Shown in pieces: positions 17,431 to 26,026 of a stretch of DNA of 64,000 nt (positions within the stretch are counted from its first letter, which is position 1; every line of letters begins with the position of its first letter). The stretch spans positions 62,001 to 126,000 of the forward strand of contig JAPOWW010000009.1 of assembly GCA_026707405.1 (NCBI GenBank). Direction: 5' to 3'. This DNA comes from Chloroflexota bacterium (GTDB lineage Bacteria > Chloroflexota > UBA11872 > VXNJ01). Under the pieces are notes generated by a model. That model had not been told where the DNA came from. It made no database searches and saw only the letters and a program-made list of their open reading frames with translations. The position numbers and the translations under genes were made by a program.

Positions 17431-17544
17431 ATGGAGTTGCTCGAAGGGATGGCGGCGGGTGGGATGAGTGTCCTGGTGATCGCCATTTGCCGGCTGCTCC
17501 TGGCGGTTTTGAGAAGGGGCATCGAGCCGGCGCGATCCGAATGA
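17431..17544 (+). CDS. small membrane peptide, 37 aa
   Basis: AGGAGG (17421-17426) lies 4 nt before ATG 17431. The 37-residue product has one hydrophobic helix (about 11-29, SVLVIAICRLLLAVL) and the basic/acidic end RRGIEPARSE. It is unrecognised, and is the third peptide-type ORF in this tract that follows a GC-rich stem-loop and a strong ribosome-binding site. Confidence 0.5.
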   Translation: MELLEGMAAGGMSVLVIAICRLLLAVLRRGIEPARSE

Positions 17545-17553
17545 CGATAGCCA

Positions 17554-17733
17554 ATGCAGATGGCCGATGGTTCGAATGAGTCTCTTACCGTCGTGGAGAG
17601 CCTTCTACCCGGAGACGACCGAGGAGCCTCGAACTACCTTGAGATCGGGATCCTTGTGACGCTCAGCAGGATCCCTGAGGCCGCGACTTTCGCGACAGCG
17701 AGGCCGGGGGAGTTAGGGCAAGAAGAACAGTGA
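17554..17733 (+). CDS. hypothetical small protein, 59 aa
   Basis: A frame from ATG 17554 (with a second ATG two codons later) to TGA 17731-17733, 59 residues. It is mixed polar and hydrophobic (SLTVVESLLPGDD, then LEIGILVTLSRI) with a polar end. There is no good Shine-Dalgarno. It ends 8 bases before the end of the convergent protease gene. It may be chance; listed because it fills the interval. Confidence 0.25.
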   Translation: MQMADGSNESLTVVESLLPGDDRGASNYLEIGILVTLSRIPEAATFATARPGELGQEEQ

Positions 17734-17741
17734 TGCTTGAA

Positions 17742-20700
17742 CTATTCCACGCGTGGGAATTCGGGGGTGTTGACAAGCGGCTTGCCGTCAATCATGACCG
17801 AGTTGAGCAAGTGTTCGAACAATGGCGTTGATTTCCGGAACCCGGAGGGGGATGAGGATAGGTTGACGCCGTAGAGGATCAGATCATCCGATACGTACAA
17901 CAGCTGAGCGGCATAAGCAACGCTGTTGTTGCGAACAAGTCTCCAAATGATCAAGTGCGCCGGTCGGCCGTCAATTTGACCGTATCGCGAGCCAAAGAGA
18001 ACACTAGTGCCTTCCCTTCGTGCCCATTCCGAGGCTAAATGAGTTTCGAGGTAAGCGTCCAGAGCTTCTTCGCGAGGCACATTCTCGGGCAGGCTAATTA
18101 TCGCGACCGAGAGGAATGTGGACGAAACGCCCTGATCACCGCTAGTTAAATGAACGCGACCTTCTTCTCCTTCGACGGGAAGCGGAATCCAGCCGGCGGG
18201 ATGGTGGATGGAGAAGGCGAACTTATCGTCCCGGTACGTCGACATCGGGCCGAAAGGGCTCTGTACCTGAGAAGACTCCGGAGTCTGTTGGGTCTCATCC
18301 GAAGGAGCGGTGTCAGTCGACGGAAACTCGGGCGTGTCGGTCAGCGGGGCACCGTAGATCGTGATGGAGCGGAGTAGATAGTAGAACAGTGGGGCAAGTC
18401 CCTCGAATCGAAACGTTCGCGAGCCTAGCCAGACTTTATAGACCGCGCTGTCGGCTGAAACGTAAACAAGCTGGACGAGGCGAATGTCATCAGAGTTGCT
18501 GGCGAATACGAGTAGCCTTGCCAGCCTACCGTCGACGTGACCGAAGTCCGAGTTGTAGAGAACTCGATATTCGTTATTGACAGCATCGGACTTGAGAAGA
18601 ATCTGGTCGATGTACCGCTCTGGAGTGGAGAATCCGAGACCTGAGTGATCCTCTATGGAGACTCCGAGCGTGTCGCGCGCGTCACTAACGAAACGTGCAT
18701 CGAAAGACACACTGCTAGTTTGTTCCTCCCAACCGGTCGGGTACTGCATTGCGAAGCCGAACTCGTCGTCGCGGTACGTCGACATTGGGCCGAATGGGCT
18801 TTGTATCAGAGAGGACTCCGGAGACGGTTGGGCATCGTTCGAAGAGACGGTCTCGAAAGACGGAAACTCGGGAGCGCCGGTTAGCGGTTTGCCGTCGATA
18901 GTGATCGAGCGGATCAAGTAATCAAACATGGGGACGAGCCGGTCCAAACCGGAAGCGGGAATTTGTAGGGCAACCACGTAGAACACGTCAGTCGCTGAAA
19001 GGAATGTCAACACGGCCAAGTTCTCGCGGCCGTCGAGGGTGGTGACCAGCGTCAGGTGGACTGGCCGATCATCGATGACGCCGAAATCCGAGTTTGAGAG
19101 AATCCGATGACCGGAGCCGGCCGGCCGCCAATGCTCAATGATCACGTCAGCGACTAGTTGGTGGTGCTGCTCTGGCGTCAGACTGACCGGAGTCTCGTCG
19201 CCGAAATCCTGGAACCCGATTCCGAGAGCCGCACCCTCGCCACCGAGGAATCGCGCTTTCCAATCACCGTCCTCGGGCAGAACTTCCCAGTCGGCGGGAT
19301 ACTGGAACGAGAAGGCGAACTCGTCGTCGCGGTACGTTGCCATTGGGCCGAAGGGGCTTTGTGTCAGGGAGGAGTCTGGGGCGGGTTGGGTGTCGTCCGA
19401 GGACGAGGGAGCGAGTGATGGAAACTCGGGCGCCTCGGTTAGCGGGTTGCCGTCGATGGTGAGTGAGCGCAGGGAGTATTCGACAATCGGCTGGAGGTCT
19501 TCCAGATTCGAGGCGTCCAGCGAGAAGATCGCCATATAGATCACACCGCCATCGTCGACGTGGAACAAATAAACGTGGAGTCTCTCGGCTTCGTGATCGA
19601 AGAGGACGGTCAGGTGTGCGGGAAGACCGCCGACCTCACCGAATCTTGACGACGAAACGACCTGGAAGCCGCTGCCTTCTGGTCCGAGAGCGGACAAATG
19701 ATCATCGACTAGTTGATCGAGAGTACGGTTGCCACGGGCGTGATCGCGGTCGGCAAAGAAGAGAGTCAAAATGTCGTCTCTGCGGCTTTGGAACTGCGCC
19801 CCCGTATCAGAGTCAAAGTTTGTTTTCCAGTCGGCCGGATGTTGGATGGTGATCGTGTACTCGTCGCTGCTGTACATAGCCATGGGCACTAATCGGGACT
19901 GCCCGGGAGAGGGTTCGGTCGACTGGACAGTGCCGCTGGAAGAAATCGTCGCGAGGGACGGAAACTCGGGAGTGTTGGTGAGGGGATTGCCGTCGATGGT
20001 GATAGAGCGGAGGGAATAGTCGACGATCTGCTGGAGGTCTTCCCGCTGGGCGGTATGCAAGATAACAAGCACCTGAAAGAGCACTCCGTCTTCGTCTATG
20101 TATAAGAAATAGACGGCGATTTCGTCGGTTTGGCGATTATCGAGAATCAACAAGTGTGCGGGCCGACCGGCGATCTGACCGAATCTAGACGACGAAACAA
20201 CTCGCGGCTTGAGGTCTTCCGGGGCGTCACTCGATTCGATTGTGTGCAGGAACTCGTCGACGTGCTGATCAAGGGTCTGGTCGCCGAGTCCTGCTTGGCG
20301 AGGGTCCGCTACATACAGCTCCAGAGTGTCACCCTCGGCGCTCGCAATTTCCACCTCCGGATCATCGCCTTCTTCCGCTATCCATTCGGCGGGGTACTGG
20401 ATGGAGAATGAGTATTCGTCATGGTCATACGTGGCGATCGGCATGAACCGGCCACGTACGGGGGCAGATTCGGTCGAGGGGGCCGCGGCGCCCGAAAAGA
20501 CTCTCTGGAGGTCTGGAAAGTCGGGCGTGTTGGTTAATGGACTTCCTTCAGCGGTGATCGAGCGGAACGAGTACTCGATCAGAGGCGCGAGTTCTCCCGT
20601 GAACGAAGCCGGGAAATCGTACGAAACGGCATACCCGACTTGCTGCTCGCTGAGGAAGACCAGGTTTACGAGGTGACGTTCAAGTTCGTCGTTCGTGTGG

Positions 20701-23051
20701 AGAAGCAACCGAGCCGGTAGTCCCTTGATTTCACCGTAGTCAGATATCTGAACGATTTCGTAACCGGCCGTCGATTCGAGCTGCTGCACCAACCAATCGA
20801 CATATTCATCGAGAGTCCGGTAGACAGGTCCCGTTCGACGGCTATTGTCGGTAAAGACGCTAAAGAACTCTCGATAGTCACTCTCGAATGTAACAACATC
20901 GGTTTGTTCCGACCCATAGGCCGTCCAATCGGCTGGGAACTGGATGGACAAAGAGTTTTCTTCATCACGGTAAGTCGCCATTGGCGCGAACCAAATAGGC
21001 TCGGGAGCCGATTCGGGCGTGGTGGCGGGACTGTCGGGAGAATAGGTCTCGATAGGCGGAAGCTGGGGCATGAATCGGAGTGGTTGGCCGCGGACGGTGA
21101 ACGTGCCCAACGAATATTTGACCATCCGAAGCGTGTCTTCGGCGGGCGGCAAGCGCAGGTCATATCCGGCGCTGTAAGAGATCTTTTGATCGTTGACGAA
21201 GATCAGGAGAACTGATTGAGTGCCGCTGTGCGTGTACGCGAGGAGCCGCGCCGGTTTTCCCCCGATATCTCCGTACTCGATGTTCGCTGTGACGTGGCCC
21301 CCAATCTCCTCCGATTCAATCCAGGCCGCCCAAAAATCGACGTAGTCGTCGAGACTCCAACCGCCCAGCCCCTGTTTTGGTAGATCGTGAATCCGGACCG
21401 TCAAGAACTCATCGTCGTCACTTCGAAATTGTGACTCGACACCTTCCCAAGCGCTTTTGCGGGGGGATTCCAGCCAGTCGGTCGGGTACTGGATCGAGAA
21501 TTCGTACTCGGCGTTGGCGTAGGTGGACATAAGGCCGTGGGGGCTCGGGACCGGTCGAGGCACCGGGGTTGCGGCGGGAGTCGGCGAAACAGCCTGGCGG
21601 GGCGCCCCATCGACTTTCAGAAAATAGCCGCCGACCTGGTTATCCCAGGAATCCGATACCAGGACTATGTAGGTCCCGGACTCCTGGGCAGTGAAGCTGA
21701 CGAACGCATCCCGGCCAAGCACGCCACCCCCACCGTCGTCGTCGGAGACGGCAGCCGTGGTCCAATCGGCGCGCGCGACTCTGACGTAGGGATTCATCAT
21801 GAACGATTCGACTCTTATGGCGACCGACTCGCCGGCGTCGAGTTGAAGCTCGAAGTAGTCCTCGTCAAGAGGCGCGTCCACGTTTCCAATAACGGATTCG
21901 TTGACGGAGACCCGCCGGTGATCGTCTTTGTCGTCGACAAAATGCAGGTCGTGACTCGCCTGGAGCGCAAATTCGCCAGCCTCCGACGAGAATTGTTGGA
22001 ATAGCACAAAGTGGGGACCCAGCGTTTCTAGCGTAGTCGAACCCCACTCGACACCTGACTCCGAATCGTCTACGTCGAGTATTACGTCTCCCGAAACGTC
22101 GGCGACGGCGAATGCGGAGTCCGTTTCGCTTTCGAGTCGGATCTCGATCTCGGTATCTTCTCGCTCATACAGGACGGCGATCTTGGAATCCCACTGGTCG
22201 GTCAGCTTGAACTGGTGCTGAGTCGCCCCGTGTGAGGGCAGCGGCCGATCTCGCAATCCGTCGACGTCTTCACCCTGGATGAGGCCGTCGACACGCTCGC
22301 GTATGTCGGCCGCGGACGTTGCGATGATGAACCGGCGATCACCAAAGGTGCGGGTCGTGATGCCGATCACATCACCGTTTTCGGAGACCATCACGCCGCC
22401 GCTCTGGCCGCCGCCCGTCGCCGCGTCGCTTTGAATTAGCGTTAAATCGAGAGCGCGCCACTGCCGGAATCGAGATATGACGCCGCGCGTGATTGTCGGC
22501 TTGTCCGGGAATACTTCGACTTCGTCGGGGTATCCGACGAGATATACGTCTGAGCCAATTGCCAGATCCTCCCCGTCCTTCAGTTCCAACCCCTCCTCAA
22601 GCACGTTGACGGGACCGATGACGGCTAAATCCGCCATGAGGTCCAGCCCGATGACAGGGAGGGTCCGATGAGCGTCGCTGTTCGGAAACTTGACCAAAAC
22701 GTTTGGATATCCCCAGACGACGTGAGCATTTGTGACGATGAATCCGCCGGGGATGAGCACTCCGCTTCCCAGACCAGAGCCGGTCATTATGACGGGTACA
22801 TTAGGTGAGACGCGGGAGAAGATTTCGGCGCCGCTGAGGGGAGCCGGCGTGGGAGTCGCGGTGGGAAGCGGTGTCGGCGTGGACGCTGGGGACGCGGTTG
22901 GTGACTGAGTGGGGACGCCAGCTATCGGAGTCGGGGTCTTCGCGGTCGAGTCGTCGCCGCTCCGCTCACACGTAGCGCCGAGGATGGCCGATAGCGCGAT
23001 CACCGCGGTTACTGCGATATGGAGTTTCAGGAATCGATGCCCTGTTTTCAC
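17742..23051 (-). CDS. secreted trypsin-like serine protease with PPC domain and seven tandem PsbP-like repeats
   Basis: The 1769-residue protein starts at GTG with a signal peptide ending near GATC-E, possibly a poor lipobox, then a Pro/Thr linker (about 35-72). A chymotrypsin-fold protease domain (about 75-265) has the triad His in TNAHVV (about 109), Asp in LMADLAVIG (about 141) and Ser in GGGQSGGVM (about 217). A pre-peptidase C-terminal type beta domain follows (about 365-490). From about 505 to the end are seven repeats of 165-187 residues, each opening with a form of PMSTYRDDEFAFSIQYPADW and closing with a form of SLRSITIDGNPLTNTPEFP; starts are near 505, 687, 870, 1057, 1233, 1423 and 1603. 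The opening motif resembles PsbP/Mog1-like domains. Linkers before repeats 5-7 are nearly identical, pointing to recent duplication. It likely acts at the cell surface. Confidence 0.82.
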   Translation of the reverse strand: MKTGHRFLKLHIAVTAVIALSAILGATCERSGDDSTAKTPTPIAGVPTQSPTASPASTPTPLPTATPTPAPLSGAEIFSRVSPNVPVIMTGSGLGSGVLIPGGFIVTNAHVVWGYPNVLVKFPNSDAHRTLPVIGLDLMADLAVIGPVNVLEEGLELKDGEDLAIGSDVYLVGYPDEVEVFPDKPTITRGVISRFRQWRALDLTLIQSDAATGGGQSGGVMVSENGDVIGITTRTFGDRRFIIATSAADIRERVDGLIQGEDVDGLRDRPLPSHGATQHQFKLTDQWDSKIAVLYEREDTEIEIRLESETDSAFAVADVSGDVILDVDDSESGVEWGSTTLETLGPHFVLFQQFSSEAGEFALQASHDLHFVDDKDDHRRVSVNESVIGNVDAPLDEDYFELQLDAGESVAIRVESFMMNPYVRVARADWTTAAVSDDDGGGGVLGRDAFVSFTAQESGTYIVLVSDSWDNQVGGYFLKVDGAPRQAVSPTPAATPVPRPVPSPHGLMSTYANAEYEFSIQYPTDWLESPRKSAWEGVESQFRSDDDEFLTVRIHDLPKQGLGGWSLDDYVDFWAAWIESEEIGGHVTANIEYGDIGGKPARLLAYTHSGTQSVLLIFVNDQKISYSAGYDLRLPPAEDTLRMVKYSLGTFTVRGQPLRFMPQLPPIETYSPDSPATTPESAPEPIWFAPMATYRDEENSLSIQFPADWTAYGSEQTDVVTFESDYREFFSVFTDNSRRTGPVYRTLDEYVDWLVQQLESTAGYEIVQISDYGEIKGLPARLLLHTNDELERHLVNLVFLSEQQVGYAVSYDFPASFTGELAPLIEYSFRSITAEGSPLTNTPDFPDLQRVFSGAAAPSTESAPVRGRFMPIATYDHDEYSFSIQYPAEWIAEEGDDPEVEIASAEGDTLELYVADPRQAGLGDQTLDQHVDEFLHTIESSDAPEDLKPRVVSSSRFGQIAGRPAHLLILDNRQTDEIAVYFLYIDEDGVLFQVLVILHTAQREDLQQIVDYSLRSITIDGNPLTNTPEFPSLATISSSGTVQSTEPSPGQSRLVPMAMYSSDEYTITIQHPADWKTNFDSDTGAQFQSRRDDILTLFFADRDHARGNRTLDQLVDDHLSALGPEGSGFQVVSSSRFGEVGGLPAHLTVLFDHEAERLHVYLFHVDDGGVIYMAIFSLDASNLEDLQPIVEYSLRSLTIDGNPLTEAPEFPSLAPSSSDDTQPAPDSSLTQSPFGPMATYRDDEFAFSFQYPADWEVLPEDGDWKARFLGGEGAALGIGFQDFGDETPVSLTPEQHHQLVADVIIEHWRPAGSGHRILSNSDFGVIDDRPVHLTLVTTLDGRENLAVLTFLSATDVFYVVALQIPASGLDRLVPMFDYLIRSITIDGKPLTGAPEFPSFETVSSNDAQPSPESSLIQSPFGPMSTYRDDEFGFAMQYPTGWEEQTSSVSFDARFVSDARDTLGVSIEDHSGLGFSTPERYIDQILLKSDAVNNEYRVLYNSDFGHVDGRLARLLVFASNSDDIRLVQLVYVSADSAVYKVWLGSRTFRFEGLAPLFYYLLRSITIYGAPLTDTPEFPSTDTAPSDETQQTPESSQVQSPFGPMSTYRDDKFAFSIHHPAGWIPLPVEGEEGRVHLTSGDQGVSSTFLSVAIISLPENVPREEALDAYLETHLASEWARREGTSVLFGSRYGQIDGRPAHLIIWRLVRNNSVAYAAQLLYVSDDLILYGVNLSSSPSGFRKSTPLFEHLLNSVMIDGKPLVNTPEFPRVE

Positions 23052-23154
23052 GGCTTGTCCATGTCGAACTGGTGTTCAGGATATGGTATGGACTGGTGCG
23101 ACCGGCCTTGCCGATGGGAGGTCGGTCGAATGGGCCGCGCTCTGGTGGGGGCGT

Positions 23155-23163
23155 TGCTATAAT
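23155..23163 (+). promoter_or_regulatory. extended -10 promoter for coaD
   Basis: TGCTATAAT is a perfect extended -10 element (TGnTATAAT). No clear -35 is seen, as expected for this class. Transcription would start near 23170, only about 17 bases before the coaD start codon, with GGGGGTGA as ribosome-binding site. Confidence 0.6.
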
Positions 23164-23186
23164 TCCCGCCCATCTTTGGGGGTGAT

Positions 23187-23690
23187 TTGAAGGCGTTCTT
23201 TCCCGGCACGTTCGACCCGCTGACGAACGGTCATCTTGACATTGTCAAGCGAGCGTCGGCGATATTCGACGAAGTAGTGGTTGGGGTTTATCGAGGGTCT
23301 GAAAAAGACCCCTTGTTTTCAGCGCAAGAGCGGCTGCAAATGGTGAGCGAAATGGTGGAGCACGCTCCTAACGTGTCGGCTGTGACTTACGGCGGTTTGA
23401 CAGTCGAGTTTGCAAGAAGCATCGGGGCGCGGGTGGTGGTGCGGGGATTGCGCGCACTATCCGACTTCGAATACGAATTCTCGCTATCATCGATGAACCA
23501 GGTGATCGAGTCGGATGTGGAGACGGTTTGTCTGTTGACTTCGCCCCAATTCGCATTCATCAGCTCGAGTCTCGTTCGGGAAATCGCCTCACTTGGTCAA
23601 CCTGTCAATCACTGGGTTCCGACGAGCGTGGCGGAGCGCCTACGCGCTAAACTGGAATTCAACCGTTCGCAGGCGCTATTCCGGGAGTGA
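23187..23690 (+). CDS. coaD: phosphopantetheine adenylyltransferase
   Basis: CoaD transfers AMP from ATP to 4'-phosphopantetheine, the penultimate step of CoA synthesis. The 167-residue protein shows FPGTFDPLTNGHLDIV with the HxGH-like T/H nucleotide site, VVRGLRALSDFEYE and the SSSLVREIA phosphate-binding motif. The start is TTG 23187 after GGGGGTGA. It begins a run coaD-(coiled-coil)-yceD-rpmF-fabD-fabG-accC-nusB-tatC on one strand. The usual partner rsmD is 8.7 kb upstream. Confidence 0.95.
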   Translation: MKAFFPGTFDPLTNGHLDIVKRASAIFDEVVVGVYRGSEKDPLFSAQERLQMVSEMVEHAPNVSAVTYGGLTVEFARSIGARVVVRGLRALSDFEYEFSLSSMNQVIESDVETVCLLTSPQFAFISSSLVREIASLGQPVNHWVPTSVAERLRAKLEFNRSQALFRE

Positions 23691-23696
23691 TCGTAA

Positions 23697-24185
23697 ATCG
23701 ACCTAATTAACCTGATTGAGCGACTTGAATCGCTGCTCGAGGCCGGCCAGCGGGTCCCGATGGTCAGGAAAGTGATGATAAGCGAGCGCGAGATCCTATC
23801 CATCATCGATCAGATGCGGATAAGCATCCCGGAGGAGATCAGGGAGGCGCGGCGCGTCTTGCGGGAACGGGAGCAGATTCCGCAGTCGGCCCAGATGGAG
23901 GCGGATCAGATCGTGGCCAAGGCTAAGGAGCAGGCGGAGGCGATGATCCGGGACGAGGAGATCGTTCGTCAAGCCCAGTTCCGCGCGGATGAGATTATTC
24001 GGGAATCGGAAGACATGGATAGGGAGACGAGGCAAGAGATCGACGCTTACGCTCTCGATATGCTGCAGGACCTGGAGCGGCGTTTGGCCACTCATCTGAC
24101 AAGCATCGAGCGAGGTATTCAGGCGATTGAGGCAAGGCCCGAAGAAGAGCCGGGCGAGTCTCGTGAGCAGGTTATCGCTCAGTAA
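23697..24185 (+). CDS. coiled-coil protein following coaD; start probably ATC
   Basis: The first ATG in frame is 23760, but the frame is open and protein-like back to a TAA just before ATC 23697. The added sequence DLINLIERLESLLEAGQRVP continues directly into VRKVMISEREILSIIDQMRI. This looks like the conserved N-terminus of a family I recall next to coaD in Chloroflexota, where homologues begin with Met-Asp. GGGAG (23683-23687) lies 9 nt before ATC, the same spacing as at priA. The product is 162 residues; the rest is a long charged coiled coil rich in Glu, Arg and Gln, of DivIVA-like or ATP synthase b-like character. No enzymatic motif is visible. It may act in division or envelope scaffolding; that is a guess. 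Confidence 0.72.
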   Translation: MDLINLIERLESLLEAGQRVPMVRKVMISEREILSIIDQMRISIPEEIREARRVLREREQIPQSAQMEADQIVAKAKEQAEAMIRDEEIVRQAQFRADEIIRESEDMDRETRQEIDAYALDMLQDLERRLATHLTSIERGIQAIEARPEEEPGESREQVIAQ

Positions 24186-24203
24186 TCCCCGCCGGTTGAA
24201 ACA

Positions 24204-24773
24204 ATGCCCAGACGGAATCCGGAACTGCTGATACAAAGCGCCTCGCGGCTGCTTGCCGCGGGCGCGGGTACGGAAATCCGGGTCAAGCTGGAGGGCCATT
24301 CCCGCACGCTAGGAGTTCACGAGGCGCAAGGACCGTTTTTCGGCGAGTGCCGGATTCTTCGCGGCGACGGCGAGCTGGTAGCAGTTGGGACCGTTCACCT
24401 GGAAGTTTCGGTCCCGTGCCGTCGCTGTGTGGAGCCGGTTGTCGACCGCAGGGCGACTTCTTTCGACGGCAGGTTCGTTACGTTTGGAAGTCCTAAGGTC
24501 GACGCTGAAATGGACGAGTACGACCCTGATGTATTTGCGCTGGATCAGAACGGTTCGGTCGATTTGACCGAGCTGCTGCGGGAGACGGTGATCGCGTCTA
24601 TCTCCCCAAATGCACTTTGCAAACCTGATTGCGCAGGACTGTGTCCTGTTTGCGGCAGCAATCTAAACGTTGGTGACTGTGGTTGTGAAGGGTATGATGT
24701 AGATCCACGCTGGGAGCCGCTCAAGCAACTGATGGAAGAGTCGTTAGCACAGTCCGAAATAGACGGGGAGTGA
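24204..24773 (+). CDS. yceD: DUF177/YceD family protein
   Basis: The 189-residue protein has the DUF177 layout: a beta-rich N-terminal half with the CRRC pair (about 72-75), then an acidic region, then the Cys cluster CKPDCAGLCPVCGSNL near the C-terminus followed by CGC. YceD/DUF177 proteins are linked to 23S rRNA accumulation and almost always precede rpmF, as here. The start is ATG 24204. The stop is 7 bases before the rpmF start. Confidence 0.88.
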   Translation: MPRRNPELLIQSASRLLAAGAGTEIRVKLEGHSRTLGVHEAQGPFFGECRILRGDGELVAVGTVHLEVSVPCRRCVEPVVDRRATSFDGRFVTFGSPKVDAEMDEYDPDVFALDQNGSVDLTELLRETVIASISPNALCKPDCAGLCPVCGSNLNVGDCGCEGYDVDPRWEPLKQLMEESLAQSEIDGE

Positions 24774-24780
24774 TCTAGTT

Positions 24781-24981
24781 TTGGGAGCGCAACCCAAACA
24801 GAGAATCGTAAAAGGGCGTCGGAACCGACGCCGGTCTCATCACGCTCTCCGACCGATGAACTTTGGCCGGTGCACACAGTGCCGCAGCCTCGTTTCGAGT
24901 CACCGGGTCTGCCCCGTGTGCGGCTACTACCGGAACACCGAAGTGGTAGCAACGGAACAGCCGAAGGTCAAGTATCGCTAA
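24781..24981 (+). CDS. rpmF: 50S ribosomal protein L32
   Basis: A 66-residue L32: basic N-terminus (KGRRNRRRSHHALRP) and the zinc ribbon CTQC...CPVCGYYR. The start is TTG 24781 with GGGGAG 10 nt upstream. The N-terminus begins GAQPKQRIVKG, while most L32 proteins begin AVPKRR; the mature protein may therefore differ slightly. plsX, which usually follows, is missing; fabD comes next. Confidence 0.93.
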   Translation: MGAQPKQRIVKGRRNRRRSHHALRPMNFGRCTQCRSLVSSHRVCPVCGYYRNTEVVATEQPKVKYR

Positions 24982-25035
24982 CGACTCAACAGTTCGAGGG
25001 ACGGCAATCGGGCTTCCCAATCTACAAGTCAAGCG

Positions 25036-26022
25036 TTGACCTACGCACTGCTATTTCCGGGTCAGGCGTCTCAATATGTGGGAATGGGGCGGGACGTCGC
25101 GGGCGAATGGGAATCCGCTGACAAGGTATTCGAAATCGCGGACGAATGTACGGGGCTGCCTGTTCGGAGGCTCTGCTTCGGAGGTCCCGCGGAAGAACTG
25201 GCGATGATCGTAAACCTTCAACCGTGCATGGTTGCGGTGAGCATTGCCATGCTGGCGGCGGCTTGCGAAGAAGCCGGGGTTAGGCAACCGGACGAATTTG
25301 ATCTTCGACGTTTTCGGCAGCCGCCCGCGTTCACGGCAGGGCACAGTGTTGGAGAGTATTCCGCGCTCGCGGCGTCCGGAGCGCTATCGGTGGAGGACTG
25401 CCTTGAGCTTGTGGCGTTCCGGGGGCGCGTGATGGAAGAGGCCGGCAGGCGGCGGCCGGGAACGATGCTGGCGTTGCTGTCGGGAACGACCGAAGCCGCG
25501 ACCAGGCTATGCAGCGACATACGGGAAAGTGTGGGAGGGAGCTACCTGGACGTTGCGAACTACAACTCGCCGGAACAGGTTGTGGTGGCGGGTGATCTTG
25601 AATCGGTGGCTTTGGCGCGAAGGCGGGCGTCGGAATACGGATTTCGTCGAGCGGTGCCGCTGCGCGTGTCGGGAGCTTTTCATACGTCGGCTATGCTGCC
25701 CGCCTCGTCAGAGATGCAGGGGCGGTTGCTGGCCGTTCTGCTTGGAGACCCGGGGATTCCCGTCGTCGGTAACATTGAGGGAAGACCTCTCGGGGACGCC
25801 GCCGCGGTGCGGAGAGAGCTTCCGGCTCAATTGGCGTCGCCCGTAAGGTGGGGTGAGTCAATGGGCTTCATCGAATCGAACGGCGTGCGAGACTTCGTGG
25901 AAGTCGGACCGGGGCAGGTGCTCTCGCGTCTTGCCGCCAGAAGCGTGGATGGAGCTGAGGCCACGACGGCTGGTGACGTTGACGGCGTGCGGAGGCTGGC
26001 GCGCCGACTCGAAGGGAACTGA
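25036..26022 (+). CDS. fabD: malonyl-CoA:ACP transacylase
   Basis: FabD moves malonyl from CoA to acyl carrier protein for fatty acid synthesis. LLFPGQASQYVGMG is at the N-terminus, the nucleophile Ser is in GHSVGEYSAL (about 100), and the catalytic His is in SGAFHTSAM (about 215); QPCMVAVS near residue 65 carries the conserved Gln. Length is 328, slightly above average because of an insert (RQPDEFDLRRFRQPPA) before the nucleophile. The start is TTG 25036. The stop is 4 bases before the fabG start. acpP, fabH and fabF are not in the window. Confidence 0.94.
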   Translation: MTYALLFPGQASQYVGMGRDVAGEWESADKVFEIADECTGLPVRRLCFGGPAEELAMIVNLQPCMVAVSIAMLAAACEEAGVRQPDEFDLRRFRQPPAFTAGHSVGEYSALAASGALSVEDCLELVAFRGRVMEEAGRRRPGTMLALLSGTTEAATRLCSDIRESVGGSYLDVANYNSPEQVVVAGDLESVALARRRASEYGFRRAVPLRVSGAFHTSAMLPASSEMQGRLLAVLLGDPGIPVVGNIEGRPLGDAAAVRRELPAQLASPVRWGESMGFIESNGVRDFVEVGPGQVLSRLAARSVDGAEATTAGDVDGVRRLARRLEGN

Positions 26023-26026
26023 GATC

